A DNA stretch of 64,000 nt from an archaeon (GTDB lineage: Archaea; Thermoproteota; Nitrososphaeria; Nitrososphaerales; Gagatemarchaeaceae): NCBI GenBank assembly GCA_016432545.1, contig CP066694.1:62001-126000 (forward strand), in the 5' to 3' direction. Positions 49,286-56,905 of the stretch are shown here, piece after piece. How positions within the stretch are numbered: position 1 is the first letter of the stretch; each line of letters starts with the position of its first letter. A program made the translations under genes and the position numbers. A model generated the notes under the pieces. The model did not search any database, had not been told where the DNA came from, and saw only the letters and a list, made by a program, of their open reading frames with translations.

Positions 49286-49795
49286 CTAAGACACGGCGAG
49301 AGTCAAACTACCTTCAACTGATGTATCTTCGAGATGCAAGACTATGAAGACCTTGAAGAGTCCTCCCGAAGAAGGCGTTTTGACATTGACGCACATTGGA
49401 CTACTCTCCCTTCTTGAAAAGTAGAATTGAGGCAGACTCACATAGCGATAGTTAGCGAATCGTCCCGTTGTTGCTTCAGGAAATAGTTGAATGATTGCTA
49501 CGGGGCTACCTTCTGCCTCTGCTTTGGTTAGGGTAAACGACGATGGAACATACACGAAACCAGCCTCTATCTTCCTTCCTTGGCCACGACTTTGATTTGT
49601 AATCTCAATGCAGATTTTTCGGTCTTCTCCCATGTTCAGATGCAGCTTGTCGGACTTATCAGCGAAGGTGAAGTCGAAACGCGCCCGATAGTAACGCCTG
49701 AAGAGTGCCCCGCCGACTATGCCTACGCCTCCCAATGCTGCAACCGCCGTGAGGGCGAGTAGTAATTCGTCCGCCAATTGAACATCACTACCCAC
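49286..49795 (-). CDS. Element-borne single-pass membrane protein, unknown function
   Basis: Up to 169 residues. One N-terminal helix (LLLALTAVAALGGVGIVGGALF, about residues 10-32; basic RRYYRARFDF after it) puts a beta-rich soluble domain on the cytoplasmic side or outside. Strands such as DKLHLNMGEDRKICIEITNQ and IEAGFVYVPSSFTL look Ig-like. TTG 49777 (followed by ADELLLALTAV) may be the true start, because a CTTAAAG-type box lies ~29 bp upstream near 49803-49809. No family is recognised. The only minus-strand gene in the element. Confidence 0.55.
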   Translation of the reverse strand: MGSDVQLADELLLALTAVAALGGVGIVGGALFRRYYRARFDFTFADKSDKLHLNMGEDRKICIEITNQSRGQGRKIEAGFVYVPSSFTLTKAEAEGSPVAIIQLFPEATTGRFANYRYVSLPQFYFSRRESSPMCVNVKTPSSGGLFKVFIVLHLEDTSVEGSLTLAVS

Positions 49796-49855
49796 CTAAC
49801 CATCTTTAAGCGGTTGCCAGAGTCCCAAGTATGTCCATTAAGACATATATACTGA

Positions 49856-49873
49856 CATATCCATACGGATATG
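49856..49873. promoter_or_regulatory. Operator-like palindrome between TATA and transposase start
   Basis: CATATCC-ATAC-GGATATG, a perfect 7-bp-arm palindrome ending 10 bp before the transposase ATG (49884). A TATATA stretch lies just upstream (49845-49850) and GACATAT is repeated at 49842-49848 and 49854-49860. This arrangement suits a repressor site limiting transposase transcription. Confidence 0.45.
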
Positions 49874-49883
49874 CGCGAGAAAC

Positions 49884-50783
49884 ATGACTTGCAAATACTG
49901 CCTCTCGGAAACGACAAGGCCAGATGGTTCGGCCAAGGGCAGCAAACTCCTTCGATGTCTTACCTGTGGGAAGAGATACGTCGAGAATGGCAACCTTCCC
50001 AAGATGAGAGTAAACAAACACGCCATCACGACCGCCATCTCCCTCTACTACGAAGGCCTTAGCGTCAGGAAGGTTTCAAGGCAACTGGAAAGCATCTTCG
50101 GGGAGAAGGTAAGCCAAGTCGCCGTTTGGAAGTGGGTCCAGAAATACTCGAAGCTGGTTAGCGAATACACCAAGACACTTAGCCCGAACATCGGCGGGAA
50201 GTGGCATCACGACGAGACGGTAATCAGATGCGACGGCCGGAACGAATGGTTCTGGGAGATGATTGATGAAGAAACTCGGTTCTTGGTGGCGTCCCACCTG
50301 TCAGGGACAAGATCGCTTCAGGACACAATCACGGTATTCAGGAAGGCCGTAGAGACGGCCAAGGGGAGGCCCCAAGCTCTCTTCGTAGACGGTTCTATGC
50401 AGTATGACGCCGCCTTCAACAAGGTCTTCTATACACGATACAAGGCCGCTCAGGTCGAGTTGGTCAAGAGGATAGGCATCCGTTCAAGAGAGACCAACAA
50501 CATCGTCGAGAGGCTTCACGAGACGGTCAAAGAGCGAGTAAGGCCGATGCGCGGGTTCAAGAACGAGGACTCGGCCAGAATCATCCTGGATGGCTATGTA
50601 GTCAATTACAACTTCGCCCGACCACATCTGAGCCTGAAGGGGAAGACTCCTGCCGAAGTCGCCGGCGTAACCGTGAAGGGCTGGAAGCAACTAATCGAGA
50701 ACGCTATTCAAACCGAGGCCAAGGAACTGAAGGCGTCAGTCGGAGGAATTTCAGTCGAGGCTGTGCAGGTGGTTCGGAAATGA
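49884..50783 (+). CDS. DDE transposase with N-terminal zinc ribbon (IS6/IS240-like)
   Basis: 299 residues. A zinc ribbon (CKYC near residue 3, LRCLTCGKRY near 23) and an HTH (AISLYYEGLSVRKVSRQL) are followed by the catalytic domain: KWHHDETVIR (first Asp), ALFVDGSMQYDA (second Asp) and NNIVERLHETVKERVRPMRGF (Glu), a complete DDE triad. The C-terminal FARPHLSLKGKTPAEVAGV is the usual family tail. It cuts and joins the 24-bp ends. TGA overlaps the ATG of the next small ORF (50780-50783). IS6 members usually make 8-bp duplications; 7 bp here is a slight misfit, so the family assignment is tentative. Confidence 0.88.
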   Translation: MTCKYCLSETTRPDGSAKGSKLLRCLTCGKRYVENGNLPKMRVNKHAITTAISLYYEGLSVRKVSRQLESIFGEKVSQVAVWKWVQKYSKLVSEYTKTLSPNIGGKWHHDETVIRCDGRNEWFWEMIDEETRFLVASHLSGTRSLQDTITVFRKAVETAKGRPQALFVDGSMQYDAAFNKVFYTRYKAAQVELVKRIGIRSRETNNIVERLHETVKERVRPMRGFKNEDSARIILDGYVVNYNFARPHLSLKGKTPAEVAGVTVKGWKQLIENAIQTEAKELKASVGGISVEAVQVVRK

Positions 50784-50950
50784 AGAAGGCACTCGTTGCT
50801 TTGCCCGACCAAATCTGGGACATTATCGATCGAGACTTGGAGGGCAAACTGGGGACAGGGTATTCGGACACCATCAGGAACATCGTCCTCAACTGGCTAA
50901 GCGAGAAGGGATACCTCGACAAAAGTGGAAAAAGTGGCAAAGAAAAGTAG
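50780..50950 (+). CDS. Small ribbon-helix-helix-like protein coupled to the transposase (56 aa)
   Basis: Starts ATGA overlapping the transposase stop. KKALVALPDQIWDIIDRDLE resembles a ribbon-helix-helix strand-helix start, followed by YSDTIRNIVLNWLSEKGYLD, the second helix. Such small MetJ/Arc-type proteins often bind palindromic operators; the palindrome at 49856-49873 is the obvious candidate. Lys-rich tail. Not listed as a long frame because it has only 56 codons. Confidence 0.65.
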   Translation: MKKALVALPDQIWDIIDRDLEGKLGTGYSDTIRNIVLNWLSEKGYLDKSGKSGKEK

Positions 50951-51077
50951 GGTCAAGGACGACGAAGTTGACCTTCTGGACACCATGATAACGTCCTTAG
51001 CGGAGCTTCTTGATGAGAAGGGCGTGGTCTCTCAGGAAGAATGGGAACAGAGGATTAAGAGGAACCTGAAGGGGTAG
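50925..51077 (+). CDS. Second small coupled ORF (50 aa), charged helical protein
   Basis: GTG 50925 overlaps the end of the RHH-like gene by 26 bp. The translation contains RVKDDEVDLLDTMITSLAEL followed by VSQEEWEQRIKR, two amphipathic helices that could dimerise or bind the transposase. ATG 50985 would give a shorter product. Overlapping layout (transposase, RHH, this ORF) suggests a co-translated set. No family is recognised. Confidence 0.5.
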   Translation: MEKVAKKSRVKDDEVDLLDTMITSLAELLDEKGVVSQEEWEQRIKRNLKG

Positions 51078-51138
51078 AAAATGACTTCAGAAAGCCATAA
51101 TAGGCTTCAACCGCTCGAATTGAAGGGTAAGCTACTCC

Positions 51139-52263
51139 TTGAATGAAGCCCCACCCCAGCGTAAGGTGAAGAATCGAGCAGAACTGAGGAGTTTGCTGGA
51201 GGATAGCCTGATTTCTCCAGAACCAGACACAGAAGCCATGCGTTTCCTTGGCGAAGAGGAAGACAGATCGCTCAAACCAAAGACCTACATAATCGAATCT
51301 AATACAGATGTCAAGACCATCATCGAGAACGGACATCAACTTCAGGCGACCGAGGACCGAACGCTCTGGAATATTCGAGTCGATAACTCGCAATATCCTT
51401 TCTATGTCTACCTTGACACTTTGGACGAGAGATTCTGGTATATCCATTCAACAAATTACGCGCCCTCAACAGACAGGTTCGTAAGGTCCTTCGTCAGCGG
51501 TAGTGCCAACCATCTTGACCATGTCTGGCTCGCATCCGATGACCTCCAAATTCTAACCAAAGGAAAAACGCCTCTCGGTTTCGGACTTACTTACGCGGAT
51601 GTCTTCGCTGGAGACGAGGAGGGTTCTGGCCTATCGGCCACGCACTACGGGGCGCGGATTGGGGAAGTCCTGCAAGGAATGAGGGAAATCACGCCAATCA
51701 AGAACCAAATTGCCCTAAGTAACATCAGAGTTGGATATGACTCCAACGCGGGCTCCGTCAAGGAAGACATCTACAAGTGGGGCAAGATGATTGCTAAGAA
51801 AGGCGACTCTGTCGATGCGCACTTGAACTTGGTGGAGTCCGTTCGTGACTACTATTCCAGAACCATAGAGAAGGTGGAAAAAGAGTATGTTACGCGATTC
51901 ATCTACTCAGAAGAACACGCCTCTGTCGAAGGGTCGTATAGTGTCATACACTTTTCGTCAGACCTGAAGAACCTAAGCAGGCTCGCTGACTTACTAACCT
52001 CAGGGAGTCGTCCCTTCAGAATCTGGGGACTTTGGCGAGCTGTTGACGAGGAACAAATCAAGATTAGCGGAATTGACCAACACACTAACAGTCCATTGCA
52101 GATGGAACTCTTCAGAAATGAATTGCGGGTGATCTTGAATGAAGGGTCGTGTGGGAATGTGGTTACAAGGCTATTCTCGAACCTTCAGTCTGGGCTCGAT
52201 TCCAACTGTGAGCTTAGGGGCCTCGACAATGGTTACATTATCAAGCCACACGCGGTTAATTAA
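51139..52263 (+). CDS. Element cargo protein of unknown function, 5' partner of the nuclease gene
   Basis: 374 residues from TTG 51139 (in-frame ATG at 51238 is possible). No recognised domain. Mixed alpha/beta: FYVYLDTLDERFWYIHSTNY, then HLDHVWLASDDLQIL and SYSVIHFSSDLKNLSRLADL. A CATAATAG box at 51096-51103 suggests its own promoter. It overlaps the downstream nuclease gene by 35 bp, so the two are co-translated and probably act together, for example as sensor/adaptor and effector. No transmembrane segment. Confidence 0.65.
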   Translation: MNEAPPQRKVKNRAELRSLLEDSLISPEPDTEAMRFLGEEEDRSLKPKTYIIESNTDVKTIIENGHQLQATEDRTLWNIRVDNSQYPFYVYLDTLDERFWYIHSTNYAPSTDRFVRSFVSGSANHLDHVWLASDDLQILTKGKTPLGFGLTYADVFAGDEEGSGLSATHYGARIGEVLQGMREITPIKNQIALSNIRVGYDSNAGSVKEDIYKWGKMIAKKGDSVDAHLNLVESVRDYYSRTIEKVEKEYVTRFIYSEEHASVEGSYSVIHFSSDLKNLSRLADLLTSGSRPFRIWGLWRAVDEEQIKISGIDQHTNSPLQMELFRNELRVILNEGSCGNVVTRLFSNLQSGLDSNCELRGLDNGYIIKPHAVN

Positions 52264-53146
52264 CGCATTACTGGCGCTCTCGCGCCACACTCCCGACCTA
52301 AAGCATCCACTGGATGACTTGGGATACTCTCTCGAACGCATCGGAATGAAGATAGCATTACCGCTTGGCGAGCCCTTGGTTCCCGACCTCTCCTTCAAGA
52401 ACGCGAATCCAAACGAGCTACTTCTCATTGAAGCTAAGAGCGGTGGGGTGGACTCTGAACAAGGCAAGAAGTATTCGAAGCTTCAACCTCTTGACATTTC
52501 CAAGAAGGGCCTAACTTCTTTGGACGCAAAGGACCTCTCAATTCAAGTTTGCTACGCATGCACTGCGAGCAACAAACAGAAGGTTTTGGAGAACGAGAAG
52601 AGGAACAAGCTCGGTTTCCCCATCATAGCGTTCGAGAACAACAGGATAGTCAAGGAGCCGTCTTCAGCCCTGTTCAAGAATCACAAACTTGAGAAGTTCT
52701 TCTCCGCAGGGGTCAGTTTCGAGAGAAGCCCTTCGACTGATGTTTATCCCTTTAGCGCAGACGATTCACGGGGCTGGATTGCTTTCTATGTGATGGCGAA
52801 ACTCGTGGAACTTCATGCCGTCGGGAAGACGAGATTCTCTGAGAAAGACCTGATGCTCAAGTGTCACCCACTAATCTCATACTTTAGCAATGAGCATCAA
52901 GGAGAAGTTCACAGCGTTGTCCACAAGGCATTGGTGAGCATAGTCGAGATCGGTTCAACGAGGGTCCAGATTCGTTCAGTTGGCAATCAGGAGTGGGAAA
53001 TTACAAAGTTCCATAGGGTGAAATCGGTCAGAAAGATGCTTATGGACTTGGCTGAAAAGCTTGATTCGGAACCTCAAGACCTTCGAAGATTCCTTACTGA
53101 AGCGGCGAGTTTGGAAGAACAAGAAGCGGCCGAGACGTTAGATTAG
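52229..53146 (+). CDS. PD-(D/E)XK nuclease-like cargo protein
   Basis: 305 residues from ATG 52229, inside the end of the previous gene. LGEPLVPDLSFKN then ELLLIEAKSGG gives the PD...ExK pattern: Asp53, Glu68, Lys70, with hydrophobic strand LLLI before the Glu, as in restriction endonuclease-like folds. The later part is helical (WIAFYVMAKLVELHAVGKTRF, ending SEPQDLRRFLTEAA). A frame open to 52139 is out of register with the conserved start. It lies 29 bp before the right end of the element. A defence or element-maintenance nuclease is plausible; substrate (DNA or RNA) is unknown. Confidence 0.65.
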   Translation: MVTLSSHTRLINALLALSRHTPDLKHPLDDLGYSLERIGMKIALPLGEPLVPDLSFKNANPNELLLIEAKSGGVDSEQGKKYSKLQPLDISKKGLTSLDAKDLSIQVCYACTASNKQKVLENEKRNKLGFPIIAFENNRIVKEPSSALFKNHKLEKFFSAGVSFERSPSTDVYPFSADDSRGWIAFYVMAKLVELHAVGKTRFSEKDLMLKCHPLISYFSNEHQGEVHSVVHKALVSIVEIGSTRVQIRSVGNQEWEITKFHRVKSVRKMLMDLAEKLDSEPQDLRRFLTEAASLEEQEAAETLD

Positions 53147-53151
53147 TCAGA

Positions 53152-53175
53152 TGCGCAGATAAGTTAACAGAATCC
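53152..53175 (-). repeat. Right terminal inverted repeat of the mobile element
   Basis: TGCGCAGATAAG...GAATCC, the exact reverse complement of 49248-49271, followed directly by the ACCTTTG duplication at 53176-53182. The 100 bp from there to the uS10 stop (53283) hold no feature I can support. Confidence 0.92.
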
Positions 53176-53282
53176 ACCTTTGGACCCCCTCTGCCACTCC
53201 CCAGAGCGGGCGGGCTTCGCTACTTCTCATGGGATTCAACCAGGAACTGCGTTTAGGTGCGCGCTGAATGAAGAAACTACGC

Positions 53283-53594
53283 CTAAGCCGTCAGAATCAG
53301 TTCGACCTTTACTTCCTCTGGAATCCTGAGCTTCGTAATCTGCCTCATAGTCCTGTCGTCCGGCTGGACGTCCAGTATCCTCCTGTGGACCCTGAGCTGC
53401 CAGTGGTCAAAGGTGTGGCTCCCCTCGCCGGTCGGCGCCTTCCGTGTGGTGATCTTCAGCTTCTTGGTCGGCAGTGGCTGAGGGCCTCTGACCTTGACGC
53501 CTGTCTTGTCCGCGATGTCTCTGATGTCTTTCGCGACCTTCTCAAGCTCAGGAAGGTTCGTCGAAGTGAGCTTGATTCTGGCGAACTGAGCCAT
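53283..53594 (-). CDS. rps10: Small ribosomal subunit protein uS10
   Basis: 103 residues, the standard archaeal length. FARIKLTSTNLPELEKVAKDIRDIADKTG, GPQPLPTKKLKITTRKAPTGEGS-type loop (residues ~37-62) and RVHRRILDVQPDDRTMRQITKLRIPEEV are conserved S10 segments. It is part of the 30S head. In many archaea rps10 follows the EF-1A gene; here the upstream gene is an aldehyde dehydrogenase, so that pairing is lost. It lies on the same strand as tfb, separated by the element. Confidence 0.95.
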   Translation of the reverse strand: MAQFARIKLTSTNLPELEKVAKDIRDIADKTGVKVRGPQPLPTKKLKITTRKAPTGEGSHTFDHWQLRVHRRILDVQPDDRTMRQITKLRIPEEVKVELILTA

Positions 53595-53640
53595 TTTCGT
53601 TCGAGACGACGCCAGACCGTATTTAGAGATTTAGCCGGAT

Positions 53641-55104
53641 TCAGATGGGAAAGCCCCACTTGCGTCCCTTCCCATACTCCAGGACCTGGATGCTCTTCGT
53701 CTCGTAGTAGTGGTCCAGGCCCTCGACCCCGTTCTCTCTTCCCAGGCCGCTCTGCTTGAAGCCCCCGAAGGGGACCTCTGCCCTCGAAATCGGTGGCGAG
53801 TTCACCCACGTGGTCCCTGCCTCAATCTTCTCCGAAGCCCTGTACGCCTTCTCGAGGTTCTTGGTCCAGATTGACGAGCCAAGCCCGTAGGGAGTGTCGT
53901 TGGCCCTCTCAATCGCCTCCTCGAGGTCCTTGACAACGAAGACGGGCAGGGCCGGCCCGAAGCACTCCTCTCGGGCCATCTGGGCTTCGTAGCTGACCCC
54001 TTCCAGGATGACCGGGAGATAGTAGTTGCCCTTCCCGAGGCTCCCCTCGGGAGGCTTTCCTCCCTGTACGGTCTGCGTCGCGCCTTTCCCTACAGCATCC
54101 GAGACCATCGCCTCGACCTTGTCCCTCTGCTCCTCCGTGTGGACCGGGCCCATGTGCGTCGTCTTGCTCATCCCGTCGCCGACGCTGATCGAGGCGACTC
54201 TCTCTGCGAGCGCCTTCACGAAGCCCTCAGCTATCGAATCCATCAGGAAGAGCCTCTTGACGGAAGTGCACGACTGGCCGCAGTTCCTGAACCTGCCCCA
54301 TACGGCGCCCTCTACGGCCAGCTCGAGGTCCGCATCCTCGCAGACTATCATCGGGTCCGACCCCCCAAGCTCCAGGGTCAGTCTCTTGATCTGTTGGGCA
54401 GACCCCTCCATTATCCTCCGCCCAGTCGCCGTCTCTCCCGTGAACGCGATCTTGCCGACCTTCGGGTTCTGCAGGAGCTCTTCGCCTACCACGCTCCCCG
54501 GACCAGTGACGATGTTCACCACACCCGAAGGGACGCCGGTCTTGACAAGCAGGGCCACCACCGCAATGTCAGTAAGCGGGGTTGTGCTCGCGGGCTTCAC
54601 CACGAACGTGTTCCCTGCCGCGAGGCCTGGTGCAAGCTTCCACCCCATCAGAGAGACTGGGAAGTTCCACGGCAGGATCGCCCCCACGACCCCGATTGGC
54701 CTCTTCGTGACCACGAAGTATCCCTCACCCGTCGATAGCGGAGTCTGCGCTCCCCGCTCGCGCCCTACCAGCCCCGCGTAGTACTCGAAGGTGTTCGCAA
54801 ATGAATTGATCTCGCTCCTCGCCTCCCCCAGGGGCTTCCCCTGCTCCGTTGTCAAGCTCCTGGCTAGCTCTTCGATGTTCTCCCTGACCGCGTCTGCTAT
54901 CTTCAGCAGAAGGCGCGACCTCTCGATCGCTGGCCCCTCCGACCATCCGGCGAAGGCCTCCTTCGCCGCGTCCACGGCCCTCTTCGTATCCTCTCGGTCC
55001 GCCTTTGGGACTGTGTCTATCTTCTTCCATGTTGCCGGGTTGAAGACTTCCGAGGTCTCCCCCGACTGTGCGTCTGCCCACTCACCGCCCACTATCATCT
55101 TCAA
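53641..55104 (-). CDS. Aldehyde dehydrogenase (succinate-semialdehyde/lactaldehyde type)
   Basis: 487 residues. VGGEWADAQSG opens the fold. GAILPWNFPVSLMGWKLAPGLA carries the catalytic Asn, FTGETATGRRIM the NAD turn, LELGGSDPMIVCEDADLE the Glu, NCGQSCTSVKRLFL the Cys, and EECFGPALPVFVV and VPFGGFKQSGLGRENGVEGL the end motifs. Pattern around FTGE (rather than FTGS) and GGSDP resembles succinate-semialdehyde dehydrogenases, a hint only. Third ALDH in the window. Confidence 0.87.
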   Translation of the reverse strand: MKMIVGGEWADAQSGETSEVFNPATWKKIDTVPKADREDTKRAVDAAKEAFAGWSEGPAIERSRLLLKIADAVRENIEELARSLTTEQGKPLGEARSEINSFANTFEYYAGLVGRERGAQTPLSTGEGYFVVTKRPIGVVGAILPWNFPVSLMGWKLAPGLAAGNTFVVKPASTTPLTDIAVVALLVKTGVPSGVVNIVTGPGSVVGEELLQNPKVGKIAFTGETATGRRIMEGSAQQIKRLTLELGGSDPMIVCEDADLELAVEGAVWGRFRNCGQSCTSVKRLFLMDSIAEGFVKALAERVASISVGDGMSKTTHMGPVHTEEQRDKVEAMVSDAVGKGATQTVQGGKPPEGSLGKGNYYLPVILEGVSYEAQMAREECFGPALPVFVVKDLEEAIERANDTPYGLGSSIWTKNLEKAYRASEKIEAGTTWVNSPPISRAEVPFGGFKQSGLGRENGVEGLDHYYETKSIQVLEYGKGRKWGFPI

Positions 55105-55254
55105 ACTAGGGTCGGTCTCACGAGCCGGCCGGACCCGCGTTTAAGACTTGCCGAGGTCTCAGAACCGAAGAATCGTTTTAAGCCCAACTCGGCGTCCGAA
55201 GTTCTGTGCTTCACTTGAACATTTCACTGGGCGTGAACCCAAGAGATTGAGACG

Positions 55255-56055
55255 ATGAGTCGTCCACCGACTCCAAGACGAGGGCTCTTCCGGGACAAGA
55301 AGCTCTTCCTCTTCGACCTCGACGGGGTCTTCTACAAGGGCAAGGAGACCAGGATCAGGCTGGGGGGCTCACGGGCTGTGGAAGCGATCCGCGGTCAAGG
55401 AAAGAAGATCTTCGTTCTGACGAACAACTCAACTGACTCCATCGCCACCATCCATGCCCGCCTGCAATGGGCCGGCGTCGACGTGAAGAGAAGTGAAATC
55501 CTGTCAAGCTCCCTCCTTACTGCAGAATACATCCGTGATAGGTTCGGCCCCTCCGAATACTTCCTGGTAGGCGAGGCGGGCCTTCAGCGGGAGATGGACC
55601 GCTGTGGCCACGTCCGGACTGACTCGCAGAGCCCGGCCTGCGTCGTGGTGGGCCTGGACCGAAAGGTAACCTATGCGAAGCTGGACCGTGCCTCCCGCGC
55701 CGTCAGGGGAGGCGCCAAGCTGATCGCGACCCACTCCGCAAGGCTCTACATGTACACGGACGGGCCTGCGATGGCCACCGGGCCTCTAGTCAAGGCGATA
55801 GAATACGCCTCCGGGCGAAGGGCCGTTGTGATAGGGAAGCCATCCCCGCTGATGTTCAGGGCTGCCCTGACCAGAGCCCGCTGTTCGGCCAAGGATGCTG
55901 TCATGCTAGGGGACCAGGTAGAGACCGACATCATCGGGGCCAAGGCCGCTGGCATAGACCCTGTCCTTGTGACGACTGGTGTGGATGCCGACGACCAGGG
56001 CGAAGGGGCGGTCGCGACCCTCTCTAACGTGGACGCCTTGGCACCTCTCGTCTGA
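55255..56055 (+). CDS. HAD-superfamily phosphatase, NagD/4-nitrophenylphosphatase type
   Basis: 266 residues. KLFLFDLDGVFYKG (motif I, D-x-D nucleophile), VLTNNSTDS (motif II), KPSPLMFRAAL (motif III Lys), and VMLGDQVETDIIGAKAAGID (motif IV) are complete. The large C2 cap between motifs II and III places it with NagD and phosphoglycolate phosphatases. It dephosphorylates a small sugar phosphate or glycerol phosphate, substrate unknown. ATG 55255; AT-rich run near 55170-55180 may be the promoter. Confidence 0.9.
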   Translation: MSRPPTPRRGLFRDKKLFLFDLDGVFYKGKETRIRLGGSRAVEAIRGQGKKIFVLTNNSTDSIATIHARLQWAGVDVKRSEILSSSLLTAEYIRDRFGPSEYFLVGEAGLQREMDRCGHVRTDSQSPACVVVGLDRKVTYAKLDRASRAVRGGAKLIATHSARLYMYTDGPAMATGPLVKAIEYASGRRAVVIGKPSPLMFRAALTRARCSAKDAVMLGDQVETDIIGAKAAGIDPVLVTTGVDADDQGEGAVATLSNVDALAPLV

Positions 56056-56098
56056 CGCCGCACATCTTTAAATTCCGAGGCGTCCCTCAGCTCAGTCC

Positions 56099-56512
56099 AT
56101 GCAGCACACGTCGACGAAGTCGCCCGCGAAGTGCGCCATCTGCGGCACCCTGGAGCCAGAACCTGGCACCTATCCCATGGTGGTCGGCGTCGGACGGGTC
56201 TGCCTAAGGGACGGGATGACGAAGGTTAAGTGCGAAATCTGCGGCAACGAGGTCAAGCTGATCACTTCTTCTCGCCTTCAGGGTAGGACTCTCTGCCTCT
56301 CGGACCACGTGAAGGAGGTGGAGAAGTTCCGCCAGCATCTGGTTGTGAACTTTGACGAGGACAACGAGCCAGCGTCACAGATCATGGCCAAGGCTCTCAT
56401 GGAGGCCCCCGAGGGATACACCCTCCTGACCGTGCGGCGGGGGCGCAACAGCACTCATCTCTGGGAAGCTGAGTACGAGAAGACCGAAGTTTTTCAGATG
56501 CGCTGCAGTTAG
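56099..56512 (+). CDS. Zinc-binding protein with two Cys-pair modules, unknown function
   Basis: 137 residues. CAICGTLEPEPGTY and VCLRDGMTKVKCEICGNEV give CxxC pairs, with further CLSDH near residue 75, so one or two zinc knuckles are likely. The C-terminal part, EAPEGYTLLTVRRGRNSTHLW, looks like a small alpha/beta domain. TATA-like CTTTAAAT at 56066-56073 lies ~29 bp before ATG 56099, supporting the start. No family assigned. Confidence 0.65.
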   Translation: MQHTSTKSPAKCAICGTLEPEPGTYPMVVGVGRVCLRDGMTKVKCEICGNEVKLITSSRLQGRTLCLSDHVKEVEKFRQHLVVNFDEDNEPASQIMAKALMEAPEGYTLLTVRRGRNSTHLWEAEYEKTEVFQMRCS

Positions 56513-56581
56513 AGCCAACTCGAGGGCTCAACAACTTTTCACACTCGTTTCTTTAGCCAGCCGTCCCCGTCACAACCTAAC

Positions 56582-56905
56582 ATGGCCAACGAAGAGCTAC
56601 TGGTCCTAAACAAACTCCTCAAGGAGTTCGAGGACATGAAACTCGGGCTCGACCCTTCGGTCCTGTCAGGCTGGTACTCCAAGGTCGCCGAGGACGCCCG
56701 GGCTCGGGCCCCTGCGCACCTTGTCGATTCAATCGACGTCATCCAAGATCCGATCCTCCCAATGAAGTTCGAGTTCAAGACCTCGAAGCGAGCTGTCAGG
56801 TACGTCCTCGAGGCGATTGACCAGAACTTGGATGAGATGCCGATGGCGACTCGACTATACTTCCAGAAGCTCTCTGAGCTGATCCAGGCCGAGACCCTGC
56901 GCTAG
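56582..56905 (+). CDS. Small conserved-looking protein, unknown function
   Basis: 107 residues, mostly helical: LLVLNKLLKEFEDMKLGLDPSVLSGWYSKVAEDARARA (residues ~6-45), then a beta pair VIQDPILPMKFEFKTSKRAV and a C-terminal helix FQKLSELIQAETL. ATG 56582 lies after a TTTCTTTAGCC stretch. The 3' end overlaps the convergent cupredoxin gene by 4 bp. No motif suggests an activity. Confidence 0.6.
   Translation: MANEELLVLNKLLKEFEDMKLGLDPSVLSGWYSKVAEDARARAPAHLVDSIDVIQDPILPMKFEFKTSKRAVRYVLEAIDQNLDEMPMATRLYFQKLSELIQAETLR

Larger units (their letters stand above)
49248..53175. mobile_element. 3.9-kb cargo-carrying insertion element with 24-bp perfect inverted ends and 7-bp target duplication
   Basis: Ends at 49248-49271 and 53152-53175 are exact reverse complements (24/24). 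ACCTTTG flanks both sides directly (49241-49247 and 53176-53182), the footprint of one transposition. Inside are a membrane protein (minus), a DDE transposase, two small coupled ORFs, and a two-gene cargo ending in a PD-(D/E)XK nuclease. The interior looks lower in GC than the flanks. The transposase is 636 bp from the left end, so the element is larger than a simple IS and carries passenger genes. Intact ends and duplication suggest recent insertion. Confidence 0.9.

Noticed and set aside
49840-51100. A smaller simple IS nested inside the element
   Set aside because: No inverted ends or target duplication were found around the transposase; only the outer 24-bp ends match.
53176-53282. A second tRNA or structured RNA between the element and rps10
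   Set aside because: GGTTGAATCCC on the minus strand looks like a T arm, but no matching acceptor, D or anticodon stems can be folded.
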